From Herbaspirillum rubrisubalbicans (GTDB lineage Bacteria; Pseudomonadota; Gammaproteobacteria; Burkholderiales; Burkholderiaceae_D): a stretch of DNA of 64,000 nt. The notes under the pieces were generated by a model. It saw only the letters and a program-made list of their open reading frames with translations. It did not search any database and was not told where the DNA came from. The stretch is taken from NCBI RefSeq assembly GCF_003719195.1, contig NZ_CP024996.1, positions 2,976,001 to 3,040,000 of the forward strand, read 5' to 3'. Positions 9,929-19,104 of this stretch are shown one piece after another (positions within the stretch are counted from its first letter, which is position 1; every line of letters begins with the position of its first letter). A program made the position numbers and the translations under genes.

Positions 9929-11380
9929 TTACACCAGCCCTTGCTGGCGCAGATCCTCCAGCGTCTTGTCCAGGCACAGGCGGATGAGCGCGATCATTTC
10001 ATCGATCTCGGCATGGCTCATGGTCAGCGGCGGCGCGATGATCATGCGGTCACCCACGGCGCGCATGATCATGCCGTTGGAGAACATGTGGCCGCGACAG
10101 ATCATGCCGACGTCAAGCTGGGCGTCGAAGGGTTCGCAGTCATGCACCTTCTCCGCCTTTTTCTTGACCAGGTTCAGACCGGCCACGAAGCCGCAGCTCT
10201 CGGCGCTGCCCACCAGCGGATGGTCGGCCAGCGTGGCGAAGCGCTGCTGCAGATAGGGGCCGATATCCTCGCGCACCCGCTGCACCAGGCCTTCTTCTTC
10301 GATGATGCGGATGTTTTCCAGCGCCGCCGCGCAAGCCACCGGATGGCCGGAATAGGTGAAGCCGTGGTTGAATTCACCGCCCTCCTCGATCAGCGCCTCG
10401 GCCACGCGGTCGCCCACCAGCACGCCGCCCAGCGGCACGTAACCGGAGGTCACGCCCTTGGCGAAGGTCATCAGGTCCGGTTTGACGCCGAAGTGTTCGC
10501 AGCCGAACCAGTGGCCCAGGCGACCGAAGCCGCAGATGACTTCATCGGTCACCAGCAGGATGCCGTACTTGTCGCAGATACGCTGGATCTCGGGCCAATA
10601 GGTGGCGGGCGGGATGATGACGCCGCCCGCGCCTTGCACCGGCTCGCCGATGAAGGCCGCCACCTTGTCGGCGCCCACCTCCAGGATCTTCTGCTCCAGC
10701 CAGGAAGCCGCTGTCAGGCCGAACTCTTCCTCGCTCTGGCCACGGCCACCCTCGACGTAATAGGGCTGGCCGATATGGACGATGCCCGGAATCGGCAAGC
10801 CGCCCTGCTCATGGATGCCCGACATGCCGCCCAGCGAGCCGCCGGCCATGGTGCTGCCGTGGTAGGCGTTGTGGCGGCTGATGATGACGTGGCGTTCCGG
10901 CTGGCCCTTGATGTCCCAGTAGCGGCGCACCATGCGCACGATGGTGTCGTTACCTTCTGAACCGGAGCTGGTGAAGAAGACATGGTTGAACTGCGGCGGC
11001 GAAATTTCCACCAGCTTGGCCGCCAGTTGAACCGCCGGCACGTTGGTGGTCTGGAAGAAGCTGTTGTAGAACGGCAGTTGCTGCATCTGGGCATAGACGG
11101 CATCGGCAATGCGGGTACGGCCATAGCCGACGTTCATGCACCATAGGCCCGACATGCCGTCCAGCAGACGCTTGCCTTCCGAATCCCAGAGGTAGATCCC
11201 CTGGCCGCTGACAATGACTCGCGCCCCGCGCTGGTTGATGCCCTTGGGATCGGTGAAGGGATGCAGATAGTGTGCCGCGTCCAGCGCCTGGATGGCACGG
11301 GTATCGACGGCGGCAGCCTGGCTGCTGGGATTAAATTGCGGCGCAATGGCGGCGATGGGGTTGAGCGTGTTGTATTGCAT
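9929..11380 (-). CDS. spuC: Class III aminotransferase, putrescine/polyamine:pyruvate type (SpuC-like)
   Basis: A 483-residue PLP enzyme of the omega-amino acid:pyruvate transaminase group. Landmarks are GLWCMNVGYGR near the N-terminus, the cofactor phosphate site FTSSGSEGND, the HNAYHGSTMAGGSLGG region, DEVICGFGRLGHWFG with the PLP-ring aspartate, and the Schiff-base lysine in MTFAKGVTSGYVPLGG. SpuC-type enzymes transfer an amino group from putrescine or other diamines to pyruvate; beside puuA, puuC and puuD this gives a transamination route in parallel with the glutamylation route. Start ATG at 11380 is preceded by a short AAAGGTC sequence. Confidence 0.87.
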   Translation of the reverse strand: MQYNTLNPIAAIAPQFNPSSQAAAVDTRAIQALDAAHYLHPFTDPKGINQRGARVIVSGQGIYLWDSEGKRLLDGMSGLWCMNVGYGRTRIADAVYAQMQQLPFYNSFFQTTNVPAVQLAAKLVEISPPQFNHVFFTSSGSEGNDTIVRMVRRYWDIKGQPERHVIISRHNAYHGSTMAGGSLGGMSGIHEQGGLPIPGIVHIGQPYYVEGGRGQSEEEFGLTAASWLEQKILEVGADKVAAFIGEPVQGAGGVIIPPATYWPEIQRICDKYGILLVTDEVICGFGRLGHWFGCEHFGVKPDLMTFAKGVTSGYVPLGGVLVGDRVAEALIEEGGEFNHGFTYSGHPVACAAALENIRIIEEEGLVQRVREDIGPYLQQRFATLADHPLVGSAESCGFVAGLNLVKKKAEKVHDCEPFDAQLDVGMICRGHMFSNGMIMRAVGDRMIIAPPLTMSHAEIDEMIALIRLCLDKTLEDLRQQGLV

Positions 11381-11483
11381 GATCGACCTTTGTTCTCAGG
11401 ATGAGCGCCCTAGAGCGCTTGTAAATGATGTGCCTTGGCGCGAATGATCCAGCGCCAGATAACAGGATGGCCGACTGCCGGCC

Positions 11484-12854
11484 TCAGACGTGCAGCAACA
11501 GGTGCTCACGCTCCCAGGGGCTGATGACTTGCATGAACTCGGCGTGTTCCAGGGTCTTGATGGCGGCATAGACGTCGATGAAGCGCTCCCCCAGTACCTG
11601 GCGCAGATGGGCTTCCTTGCGCAAGCCATCGAGGGCCTCGGACAAGGTCTGCGGCAATTGGTAGTCGAGGTCATAGGCGCTGTTGACCGTCATGGGGGTC
11701 GGCTCCAGGCGCTGGGTCATGCCCAGGTAGCCGCAGGCCAGCGTCACCGCCAGGGCCAGGTAGGGATTGGCATCGGCGCCGACCACGCGGTTTTCCACGC
11801 GGCGGTCCTGCGGCCCGGCCTCCGGCACGCGGAAGCCCACGGTGCGATTGTCCCGGCCCCACTGGATGTTGATGGGAGCGGCGGTGTGGCGCACGATACG
11901 GCGGTAAGAGTTCACATATGGCGCGACGATGGCCATGGCAGCGGGCATATAACGCTGCAGACCGCCGATGTAATGACGGAATGTTTCACTTGCACTGCCA
12001 TCGGGGTTGCTGAAGATGTTCTGCCCGCTCTTGCTATCCACCACGCTCTGGTGGATGTGCATGGCCGAACCCGGTTCGCCGGTCATGGGCTTGGCCATGA
12101 AGGTGGCATACATGTTGTGCTTGAGCGCCGCTTCGCGCAGGGTACGCTTGAAGAAGAACACCTTGTCGGCCAACCCCAGCGGCTCGCCGTGCAGGAAGTT
12201 GATTTCCATCTGGCCCGCGCCGATCTCGTGAATCAGGGTATCGACGTCCAGCTGCATCATGTCGCAGTAGTCGTAGATATCCTCGAACAAGGGATCGAAT
12301 TCATTGACCGCATCGATGCTGTAGACCTGGCGGCTGGTTTCGGCGCGCCCGCTGCGTCCCACCGGCGGGCGCAGGGGCAGGTCGGGGTCGGTGTTCTGGG
12401 CGGTCAGGTAGAACTCCAGCTCCGGCGCCACCACCGGCGACCAGCCGCGTTCGGCGTACAAGGCGAGCACGCGACGCAGCACCGAGCGCGGGGCGAAGTC
12501 GATCAGCGAACCATCGGCGAAATAGCAATCATGGATCACCTGTGCCGTCGGGTCGGTGGCCCAGGGCACCAGCGTGATGGTATTGGGATCGGCGCGCAGG
12601 ATCATGTCCCGATCGGTGGAAGAAATGGCACGCTCGTAGGCGGCGTCATCGGTCGGATAGTTGCCGGTGACGGTCATGCCCAGCACGGCTTCGGGCAGCC
12701 GCATGCCACGGTCTTCGGTAAACTTGGTGCGCGGCATGATCTTGCCGCGCGCCACGCCGGTCAGGTCCGGCACCAGGCATTCGATCTCGGTGACACGATT
12801 CTCATTGAGCCACTGGTCCATGTCGTTATAGGAAAAATTATTGCGCAATGACAT
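11484..12854 (-). CDS. puuA: Gamma-glutamylputrescine synthetase / glutamine synthetase family
   Basis: A 456-residue glutamine-synthetase-fold ligase. The N-terminal ferredoxin-like domain includes ECLVPDLTGVARGKIMPR, and the catalytic part includes the ATP/metal segments GAGQMEINFLHGEPL, MAKPMTGEPGSAMHIHQSV and the VGADANPYLALAVTLACG C-terminal motif. It lacks the adenylylation-loop region of GlnA and belongs with PuuA/SpuI, which join glutamate to putrescine using ATP. The ATG at 12854 has GAGAGGA at 5 bases; an in-frame extension upstream has no support. Placed between the PuuD hydrolase and the transaminase, in the same orientation. Confidence 0.9.
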   Translation of the reverse strand: MSLRNNFSYNDMDQWLNENRVTEIECLVPDLTGVARGKIMPRTKFTEDRGMRLPEAVLGMTVTGNYPTDDAAYERAISSTDRDMILRADPNTITLVPWATDPTAQVIHDCYFADGSLIDFAPRSVLRRVLALYAERGWSPVVAPELEFYLTAQNTDPDLPLRPPVGRSGRAETSRQVYSIDAVNEFDPLFEDIYDYCDMMQLDVDTLIHEIGAGQMEINFLHGEPLGLADKVFFFKRTLREAALKHNMYATFMAKPMTGEPGSAMHIHQSVVDSKSGQNIFSNPDGSASETFRHYIGGLQRYMPAAMAIVAPYVNSYRRIVRHTAAPINIQWGRDNRTVGFRVPEAGPQDRRVENRVVGADANPYLALAVTLACGYLGMTQRLEPTPMTVNSAYDLDYQLPQTLSEALDGLRKEAHLRQVLGERFIDVYAAIKTLEHAEFMQVISPWEREHLLLHV

Positions 12855-12997
12855 AGGGTCCTCTCGTAATACGTTGTAGTTGGGGTCTGGCTGGCCCGCT
12901 GGGGGCATCACTGGCGTGGCGACATCCTCACTGCTTGGCCCACGCACAGGCGGCGCGATGCGCTACGGCAGCCCCGACAGGAAAGTGCATAGCGCCT

Positions 12998-13765
12998 TCA
13001 TGCCCTGCCCTCCTTCTTGTGTTGCTGGTATTGGCGGCAAGCCTGACCAAAGGCCGCCAGCAGGCTCATCGAATCGGGGTTCTCGGTGATCTTCCATTCC
13101 GGGTGCCACTGCACGGCCAGCATGAAACCGGCGCCCTCGGCGGCGCTGAAGGCTTCCACCAGACCATCCTCGGCCACTGCTTCCACCCGCAATCCCGGCG
13201 CCAGTCTGGCCACGCCTTGACCATGCAGGGAATTGACCATCAACTCGCTGCGGCCACCCAGGGCGGCCGAGACGATGCCGCCCGGCGTCAGGCTGACCCG
13301 GTGCGCAGGGCCGTATTGCACGTCCAGCGGATCATCGTCGTCATCGCGGTGATCCATCATCCCCGGCACCTGATGCACTGCCTGATGCAGCGAGCCACCC
13401 AGGGCCACGTTGATTTCCTGGGTGCCACGGCAGATCGCCATGAGGGGAATGCGACGATCCACTGCCTTGCGGATCAGCGGGATGGTCAGTGCATCGCGCG
13501 CTTCATCCAGCGGCAAGGCGGGATTCAAGACGTCTTCACCGAACAGCGAGGGATGTACATTGGAGGGCGAACCGGTCAGCAGGATGCCATCGGCCACGTC
13601 CAGCACGGCTTCCCAGTCGGTGCGCGCGGCACAGGCCGGCAGCACCAGCGGCATACACCCGGCGCCCAGGGAGACGGCATCCACGTACTTCATCTGCGCC
13701 AGGTAATACGCATCGGTATCGATCTTCATGGTGCAGGAAGGGACAATGATGAGCGGCTTGTTCAT
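12998..13765 (-). CDS. puuD: Gamma-glutamyl-gamma-aminobutyrate hydrolase
   Basis: A 255-residue class I glutamine-amidotransferase-like hydrolase that frees GABA from gamma-glutamyl-GABA. The nucleophile cysteine is in PLMAICRGTQEINVALGG, and the catalytic histidine and glutamate are in LAVQWHPEWK, as in PuuD and the SpuA family. It is the first gene of the puuD-puuA-spuC-puuC run, 143 bases before puuA. Only 53 bases separate it from the YCF48-like gene on the same strand, so a promoter must be short or the two units are co-transcribed. Confidence 0.92.
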   Translation of the reverse strand: MNKPLIIVPSCTMKIDTDAYYLAQMKYVDAVSLGAGCMPLVLPACAARTDWEAVLDVADGILLTGSPSNVHPSLFGEDVLNPALPLDEARDALTIPLIRKAVDRRIPLMAICRGTQEINVALGGSLHQAVHQVPGMMDHRDDDDDPLDVQYGPAHRVSLTPGGIVSAALGGRSELMVNSLHGQGVARLAPGLRVEAVAEDGLVEAFSAAEGAGFMLAVQWHPEWKITENPDSMSLLAAFGQACRQYQQHKKEGRA

Positions 13766-13818
13766 GATCTCAGCGGGCTAACAATGGAGTGAAAATCGGG
13801 TAAAAATGGGGTGAATCG

Positions 13819-14826
13819 TCAATCGGATGTCTTGGGCAGCAGGCGCATGAAGTCCGGCACCACACCCTGCTTGGAAAAAGCGATGGCCGTGGCCGGGCCG
13901 CTGGCGCTGACGGCGGTCAGCGTGAGGCGATCCTCGCGCTGGGCAGAATGGAAGCTGCGCCCCTGGTCATCGCTCCACAGCACCACGCCATCCAGGCCTA
14001 CGGCGATGACGCGTTGACCGATCTGGGTGAGCGCCGTGATGGAACTCTTGACGCCGCTATCGATGGCTTGCCAGTGGTCACCGCCATCGCTGCTGCGATA
14101 GATGGTCCCGCGCAAGCCGGCCACCAGCAGGCTGCCATCGCGCAGCGCCAGGCCGGTCCAGAATGAGCCCTTGTAGCCGGTGTCCAGGTAGGTCCAGTTC
14201 TGGCCCAGATCATCCGAACGCAGCACCAGGCCGCGTTCGGCCACGGCGTAGAGTCGCTTGCCGCTGTTGAACAGGCCCATCAGGTTGCGATCTGCCCGGC
14301 CGCCATCGGGCGGCTTGGGCAGCTTCACCTGCTGCCAACTGCGGCCACCGTCCTCGGTGGTCAGCAGCAACGACCACAGGCCCACCGCCACGCCATGGCT
14401 GGCATCGCTGAAATGGATGGAGAACAACGGCTGGTCGGTCGTGACATCGCTGCGCTGCAGGCTCCAGGTCTGGCCACCATCGGTGGTGTGGATGATGGTC
14501 CCCCAATGACCGGCTGCCCAGCCGTTGCGCTCATCGGCAAAACTCACGCTGGTCAGGGTCACGCGGGTGGGCACGGTGCCGGCCTGACGGAAATGCTGGC
14601 CACCGTCATCGGAGAGCAGCACCGCGCCATACTCGCCCACGGCCACCAGGCGGTTGCCCGCATGGTCAGCGGCCAGCAACATGCCAGCGGCCTGTTGCAC
14701 ATCGGGCAGCGCCATCTTCTGTTGCGGCGCTTCCGGTTGCTGGGCCAACGCCATGCCCGCGCTCAAACCGAGAGTGAGCGCCACGCAGAGTGGCAGCAGC
14801 CGTTTTTTTACGTACTTGGTAATCAT
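13819..14826 (-). CDS. YCF48-related secreted beta-propeller protein
   Basis: A 335-residue exported protein: signal peptide to about residue 29 (ending GMALA), then six Asp-box (BNR) motifs spaced through the chain, such as SDDGGQHF, TTDGGQTW, TEDGGRSW, SDDLGQNW, SSDGGDHW and SDDQGRSF, as in YCF48/HCF136 assembly factors. In many proteobacteria such a protein is encoded with an RND/MMPL transporter and DUF1302 and DUF1329 proteins, as here, and is presumed to work in the periplasm with them. Nine bases separate it from the RND gene upstream. The biochemical role is not established. Confidence 0.85.
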   Translation of the reverse strand: MITKYVKKRLLPLCVALTLGLSAGMALAQQPEAPQQKMALPDVQQAAGMLLAADHAGNRLVAVGEYGAVLLSDDGGQHFRQAGTVPTRVTLTSVSFADERNGWAAGHWGTIIHTTDGGQTWSLQRSDVTTDQPLFSIHFSDASHGVAVGLWSLLLTTEDGGRSWQQVKLPKPPDGGRADRNLMGLFNSGKRLYAVAERGLVLRSDDLGQNWTYLDTGYKGSFWTGLALRDGSLLVAGLRGTIYRSSDGGDHWQAIDSGVKSSITALTQIGQRVIAVGLDGVVLWSDDQGRSFHSAQREDRLTLTAVSASGPATAIAFSKQGVVPDFMRLLPKTSD

Positions 14827-14835
14827 CGGAAACCC

Positions 14836-17232
14836 TCAGTGATCGAAGATGCCGGAGGCACGTACCGCCTTCTTGCGCGGGAACAGACGCTCCAGCCACA
14901 CGGCCAGTGCCGGCAAGGCGGTCATGGCCATGACCAGGTTGACCAGGAACATGAAGGCCAGCAGCTTGCCCATGTCGGCCTGGAACTTGAGGGCCGAGAA
15001 GGACCAGGTCGCCACGCCGATGGCCAGGGTGATGGCGGTGAAGATGGTGGCCATCCCCACTTCCAGCATGGCCTGCTCCAGGGCCTTGACGATGGGCGTG
15101 CCGTGCGAGAGATGCAGTTGCAGGCGGTTGTAGATGTAGAAGGCATAGTCCACGCCGATACCCACGGCCAGCACCATCACCGGCAGGGTCGCCACCGTCA
15201 GGCCGATCTCCAGATCCTTCATGAACCAGTAGCCGATGAAGGTACCCACCGTCAGCGGCAGGCAGCAGGCGACGACGGCGCGCAGGTCGCGATAGACCAG
15301 GAACACCAGGATGGCAATGGCGGCATAGACGTAGAGCATCATCGGCAATTCGCTGCGCTCCAGTTCATCGTTGACGGCGGCCAGGATGCCGGCATTACCC
15401 GCCGCCAGGGCGATGGTGACGCCCGGCAGACGGTCTTGCTGACGGAACTGCTTGATCTTGGCGATCACGCCATTGATGGTGGCCGCCTTATGGTCGGTCA
15501 GGAACAGATGCGCTGCGACCATGCTGCAATCCTTGCGCATGTAGCCATGCAGACGACTCACCTCCACCGACAGACCGGCATAGTTGCCGGCGTCCAGGGG
15601 GATCACGGCCATCTTGGGATTGCCCTCGTTGTAGCCTTCGTTATAGGTGCGCAGCAGGTCGGCATAGCTGCTGATGGACAACACCCCGGGCACGCCGCGC
15701 ATGTAGCCGACGAAATCATTCTGGTAGCTGCCCAGGGCGACGTTTTCACAGGAGGCGGGCTCGGCTTCGAACATCACCGTCAACCAGTCCAGGCCGGTGT
15801 CGTAACTGTTGGCGATGGACAGCGCATCCTGGTTGAAGCGTGATTCGACGCGCAGCTCGGGGGCGCCCGGCTGCAAGGTGCCGATCACGCGATCATGGCT
15901 CTGCCAGATCGACACGCACAGGATCACGGCAGTGGCCGCCAGTACCCAAGCGGCCTTGCGCGGCTCGGCCACGCGCGCCAGGTAGCGCAACCAGCGAGCA
16001 CGCTGCTCGCGCTTGAGCATGGCGCGATCGGCATAGTCCTTGGAAAAGCGCAACAAGGACGCCGCCACCGGCAACATCACCAGATTGGTGATGATCTTGA
16101 AGCCCACGCCGATGGAGGCCGTAATGGCCAGCTCGCGCACCATCGGGATGGGAATGAGCACCAGCGTGATGAAGGAAACGAAGGCCGTCACCAGCGCCAG
16201 GGTGCCGGGGATGAGCAGGCCGGTGAAGCTGGCGCGGGCAGCCTGTTCGGTGTTCTTGCCGTGCGAGATCTCGCGCACGATGTAGTTGATCTGCTGCACC
16301 CCGTGCGACACGCCGATGGCAAACACCAGGAAGGGCACCAGCACCGCCAGCGGGTCCAGACCGTAGCCCAGCAGATGCAGGCTGCCGAACTGCCAGACCA
16401 GCGAAGTCAACGAACACAGTACCGGCAACAGCGTCAGACGGATCGAATGGCAGTACCAGTACACCGCAGCGGCGGTCAGCAGCAAGGCGATCACACAGAA
16501 CATGATGGCGCCACGGGCACCGTCGGCGATGTCGCCGATCTGCTTGGCAAAGCCGATGATCTGGATCTCGATATCGGCGTCTTCGAACTTCTGCCGGATC
16601 TGTTGTTCCAGGAGGTGGTTATAGGCCACGTAGTCGATCTTGTTGCCCTTGGCATCGAATTCATTGAGCTCGGCCGTGACCATGGCGCTGCTCTGGTCGC
16701 GTGCCACCAGGGTGCCGACGAACTGCCCCTGGCTGGTGGCGCGCTGGATGGCGGCGATGTTGTCGGGGTTGAGCAGTTCGGGGGTGACATCGGCCGGAAT
16801 CAGCGACTCGGCCCGGAAGCCCTCTTCGGTAATTTCGTTGACGAAGCTGTTGGAGGTCCACAGCGACTGCACACCCAGCCGCGAGACATTGGGCAGCAGC
16901 ATGACGGCCTGGGTGACATCGTAGAGACGCGTTAAGGCCGCCTTGTTCCAGATCGTGCCGTGGCGTGCTTTGACCACGAAGGTCAGGCGATTGGCGCCCA
17001 GCACGTCGTTCTGGTATTTCTGGAAGTTGCGGATGTACTCATGCCCGATGGGCATCTGTTTTTCAAAGCCGGCATCCATGCGCAGCTGTGCGGCCGAGAT
17101 CGCCATGAGGACGGTAAAGCCGGCCAGCAACCACAAGAGTGTCTTGCGGTAGTGGAACAGCAGCGTTTCCATGCGGGCCAATGCCTTTCCCAGCATTTTT
17201 TCCGCTGCGCCCGATTTGAACAAGTTCAACAT
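14836..17232 (-). CDS. RND superfamily (MMPL-type) transporter
   Basis: A 798-residue inner-membrane transporter with the duplicated RND plan: one hydrophobic segment near residue 30-50, a periplasmic loop domain to about 230, five membrane segments from about 235 to 400, a second single segment near 425-445, a second loop domain, then five segments at the C-terminus. Of the hydrophobe/amphiphile MMPL-like family rather than the multidrug AcrB type; no partner membrane-fusion protein or TolC is adjacent. The conserved grouping with DUF1302, DUF1329 and YCF48-like genes suggests movement of a lipid or lipid-like molecule between membranes, which is inference. Confidence 0.9.
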   Translation of the reverse strand: MLNLFKSGAAEKMLGKALARMETLLFHYRKTLLWLLAGFTVLMAISAAQLRMDAGFEKQMPIGHEYIRNFQKYQNDVLGANRLTFVVKARHGTIWNKAALTRLYDVTQAVMLLPNVSRLGVQSLWTSNSFVNEITEEGFRAESLIPADVTPELLNPDNIAAIQRATSQGQFVGTLVARDQSSAMVTAELNEFDAKGNKIDYVAYNHLLEQQIRQKFEDADIEIQIIGFAKQIGDIADGARGAIMFCVIALLLTAAAVYWYCHSIRLTLLPVLCSLTSLVWQFGSLHLLGYGLDPLAVLVPFLVFAIGVSHGVQQINYIVREISHGKNTEQAARASFTGLLIPGTLALVTAFVSFITLVLIPIPMVRELAITASIGVGFKIITNLVMLPVAASLLRFSKDYADRAMLKREQRARWLRYLARVAEPRKAAWVLAATAVILCVSIWQSHDRVIGTLQPGAPELRVESRFNQDALSIANSYDTGLDWLTVMFEAEPASCENVALGSYQNDFVGYMRGVPGVLSISSYADLLRTYNEGYNEGNPKMAVIPLDAGNYAGLSVEVSRLHGYMRKDCSMVAAHLFLTDHKAATINGVIAKIKQFRQQDRLPGVTIALAAGNAGILAAVNDELERSELPMMLYVYAAIAILVFLVYRDLRAVVACCLPLTVGTFIGYWFMKDLEIGLTVATLPVMVLAVGIGVDYAFYIYNRLQLHLSHGTPIVKALEQAMLEVGMATIFTAITLAIGVATWSFSALKFQADMGKLLAFMFLVNLVMAMTALPALAVWLERLFPRKKAVRASGIFDH

Positions 17233-17262
17233 GATGCCGTTTTTCCAGGAAGCGATAAGAAG

Positions 17263-17292
17263 GGAGAGCGCACACCGGCTGTGCCACTCTCC
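17263..17292 (-). other. Intergenic RNA hairpin between DUF1302 and RND genes
   Basis: GGAGAG (17263-17268) pairs with CTCTCC (17287-17292), with an inner CACA/TGTG stem, in the 80-bp gap between the DUF1302 stop and the RND start. Read on the minus strand it is followed by CTTCTTATC, too weak for a strong terminator; an attenuator or mRNA-stability element that sets different levels of the two proteins is more likely. Confidence 0.4.
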
Positions 17293-17312
17293 GGGAAGAT
17301 CAGGACGCCAGG

Positions 17313-18998
17313 TCAGAAATTACGCGCGACGTAGGCACCCACGAAATTGCGGCCCCGCAGCGGCTGGTCCAGGGCCTGGTCGCCGCCCCAGAACATCGCG
17401 TAGTTGACGCCGAAGAGCCACTTGGCCGGATTCTGGGTGAAGGTCACCGTGAAGTTGGCCGACTTGGCCCCTTGCATGAACAGCGCCGCCGAATTGGGGG
17501 TGCGACCCCGCACGGCCTGGAAGTAATACACCTCCGGCGTGACCTGCCAGCCCGGGATCAGGGTGCCGTCATAGGTCCAGTTGAAGTCCAGGTTGTAACC
17601 CCAGGAGGTATTGGTGCCCTGCGACGGCACGGTGCCGTTGGCAAAGAAGCTGTCGGTGGAGGTCAGTGCCCCCCACAACCAGGAACCTGCTGCCAGGGGC
17701 GCACCGTTATAGCTGCTCTTCAACTCCGGGTAATGCACCATCACGGCTTCGGCCATCAGCGTGGCGCTGCTGGCACCCAGCCAGCGGGCCACCGTATAGT
17801 CGGTCGGTGACATGGTCAACATGCCAGTCACAGCCAGTTGGAATTTCTTGGTTTCGGCATAGCACTTGTTGTCCGGGCAGCCCACCGCCAGCGGGTTGAG
17901 ACTGACCGCATCGCGCGGGCGGTAGGACAGTTCGGAACCGATGGCCCAGTCCCCCAGCGGGAAGTTGATGCTGGTCCCCAGCATCAGGCGGTCCTGCAGG
18001 TAAGTGAACTGGGTCGCGCCCCCATTGGGGGTGACGGCCACCGGCGACTTGTCGTGATAGCGCATGGCATAGAAGCCCATGTCGGCCTGGATACTCTCGG
18101 GCTTGTAGTGCAGCGCTACGCCATACTGGCCGCCATTGCGGGGCGTGCTGCCGGTCGGCATGGCCACGTTGGGCGTGCCGTTGGCAAAGGAAGAGGCGCC
18201 GTTGCCGATGGTCGAGGTCGACCAGTAGCTGCCCACGGGCGGGAAGTAATTGCGGTTCCAGTGGGTCTGCACATAGGCTTCCATGTTCAGGCCATGGCCC
18301 AGGCCGGTCGCGAAGCTGGCCATGGGGGCCGGCAGCATGGCTTCCTTGAGCTGGGTGCCAGGCTGCGACAGACGCATCAGGTCGACCGCGTTGGTCTGGT
18401 TGATACCACCGGCCAGGAACATGCTCTCGCCCCAGTTGATGACCTGGTTACCGATGCGCAGACGGGCGCGCTGGTCGTTGATCTCGAATTCCTTGCTCAC
18501 CCACAGGTCCAGCAGGCGCACCTTGCTGGCCAGTTGATCTTGCGAATCCGAAGTCAGCCCCTGGCCGCCGTAGCCGCTGACCGCGCCCGAGACGCTGGTG
18601 GCCGCAAAGTCCTTGATCCAGTTGACCCGAGCCATGAACTTGTAGTCATTGGGAAACTTGAGCAGCAGCTCGTGCGTGCCCTTGAGGTATTCGGTGAAGG
18701 CGTGTCCCTTGTTGTAGTTCAGGTTGCCCTGGTCGTTGTAGCCTGCCAGTGCATCCAGACAGCCGCTGGCACTGGTGCCGGTAGGCGTGCCGCCACCCGG
18801 GGTGGAACCGCTGACATCGCTGCCGACGATGGTGTTGCAGGGAGCATTGGCAGTACGGATACCGATGCCCACGGCCACGGTCGAATTGAGGGTGCCCTGG
18901 ATGGCGCCATCGCCGGCGTCAAAGGAATAGGCCCCGGCAGTACGCGCGCATAGGGTAGCCGCCGCCATGGCGATCAAACGCCACTTGATGTTGTTCAT
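17313..18998 (-). CDS. DUF1302 family outer-membrane protein
   Basis: A 561-residue exported protein with a signal peptide (cleavage near ARTAGA-YSF, about residue 23) and many alternating hydrophobic strands. The chain ends in phenylalanine (VARNF), the usual last residue of an outer-membrane beta-barrel. Features of DUF1302 include the early RVNWIKDF and GNQVINWGESMF segments. Such proteins are nearly always encoded beside a DUF1329 protein, as here. Probably an outer-membrane channel working with the RND pump; no direct function is known to me. Confidence 0.9.
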   Translation of the reverse strand: MNNIKWRLIAMAAATLCARTAGAYSFDAGDGAIQGTLNSTVAVGIGIRTANAPCNTIVGSDVSGSTPGGGTPTGTSASGCLDALAGYNDQGNLNYNKGHAFTEYLKGTHELLLKFPNDYKFMARVNWIKDFAATSVSGAVSGYGGQGLTSDSQDQLASKVRLLDLWVSKEFEINDQRARLRIGNQVINWGESMFLAGGINQTNAVDLMRLSQPGTQLKEAMLPAPMASFATGLGHGLNMEAYVQTHWNRNYFPPVGSYWSTSTIGNGASSFANGTPNVAMPTGSTPRNGGQYGVALHYKPESIQADMGFYAMRYHDKSPVAVTPNGGATQFTYLQDRLMLGTSINFPLGDWAIGSELSYRPRDAVSLNPLAVGCPDNKCYAETKKFQLAVTGMLTMSPTDYTVARWLGASSATLMAEAVMVHYPELKSSYNGAPLAAGSWLWGALTSTDSFFANGTVPSQGTNTSWGYNLDFNWTYDGTLIPGWQVTPEVYYFQAVRGRTPNSAALFMQGAKSANFTVTFTQNPAKWLFGVNYAMFWGGDQALDQPLRGRNFVGAYVARNF

Positions 18999-19037
18999 GT
19001 TTTTCCTCCGCTAGATCTGACTGAATGAGCAGGCTGC

Positions 19038-19063
19038 CCGACCGCACTTCCAGGTGCGGTCGG
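19038..19063 (-). other. Strong hairpin between DUF1329 and DUF1302 genes
   Basis: A perfect 10-bp inverted repeat, CCGACCGCAC (19038-19047) and GTGCGGTCGG (19054-19063), with a 6-base loop. It follows the DUF1329 stop by 41 bases and precedes the DUF1302 start by 39 bases on the minus strand. There is no following T-run, so it is more likely an mRNA-processing or stabilising structure than a full terminator. Confidence 0.5.
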
Positions 19064-19104
19064 AAGAGATCCTTGAGTGTTGATCCTGGGTTCGCAGTCC
19101 GCGA

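Noticed and set aside
8795..10960. 721-codon plus-strand open frame across puuC and spuC
   Set aside because: Shadow frame: low complexity, rich in His/Gly/Asp, no ribosome site, and both genes beneath it have complete catalytic motifs.
14395..15843. 482-codon plus-strand open frame over the RND gene
   Set aside because: Gln/His/Gly-rich antisense shadow without recognisable domains.
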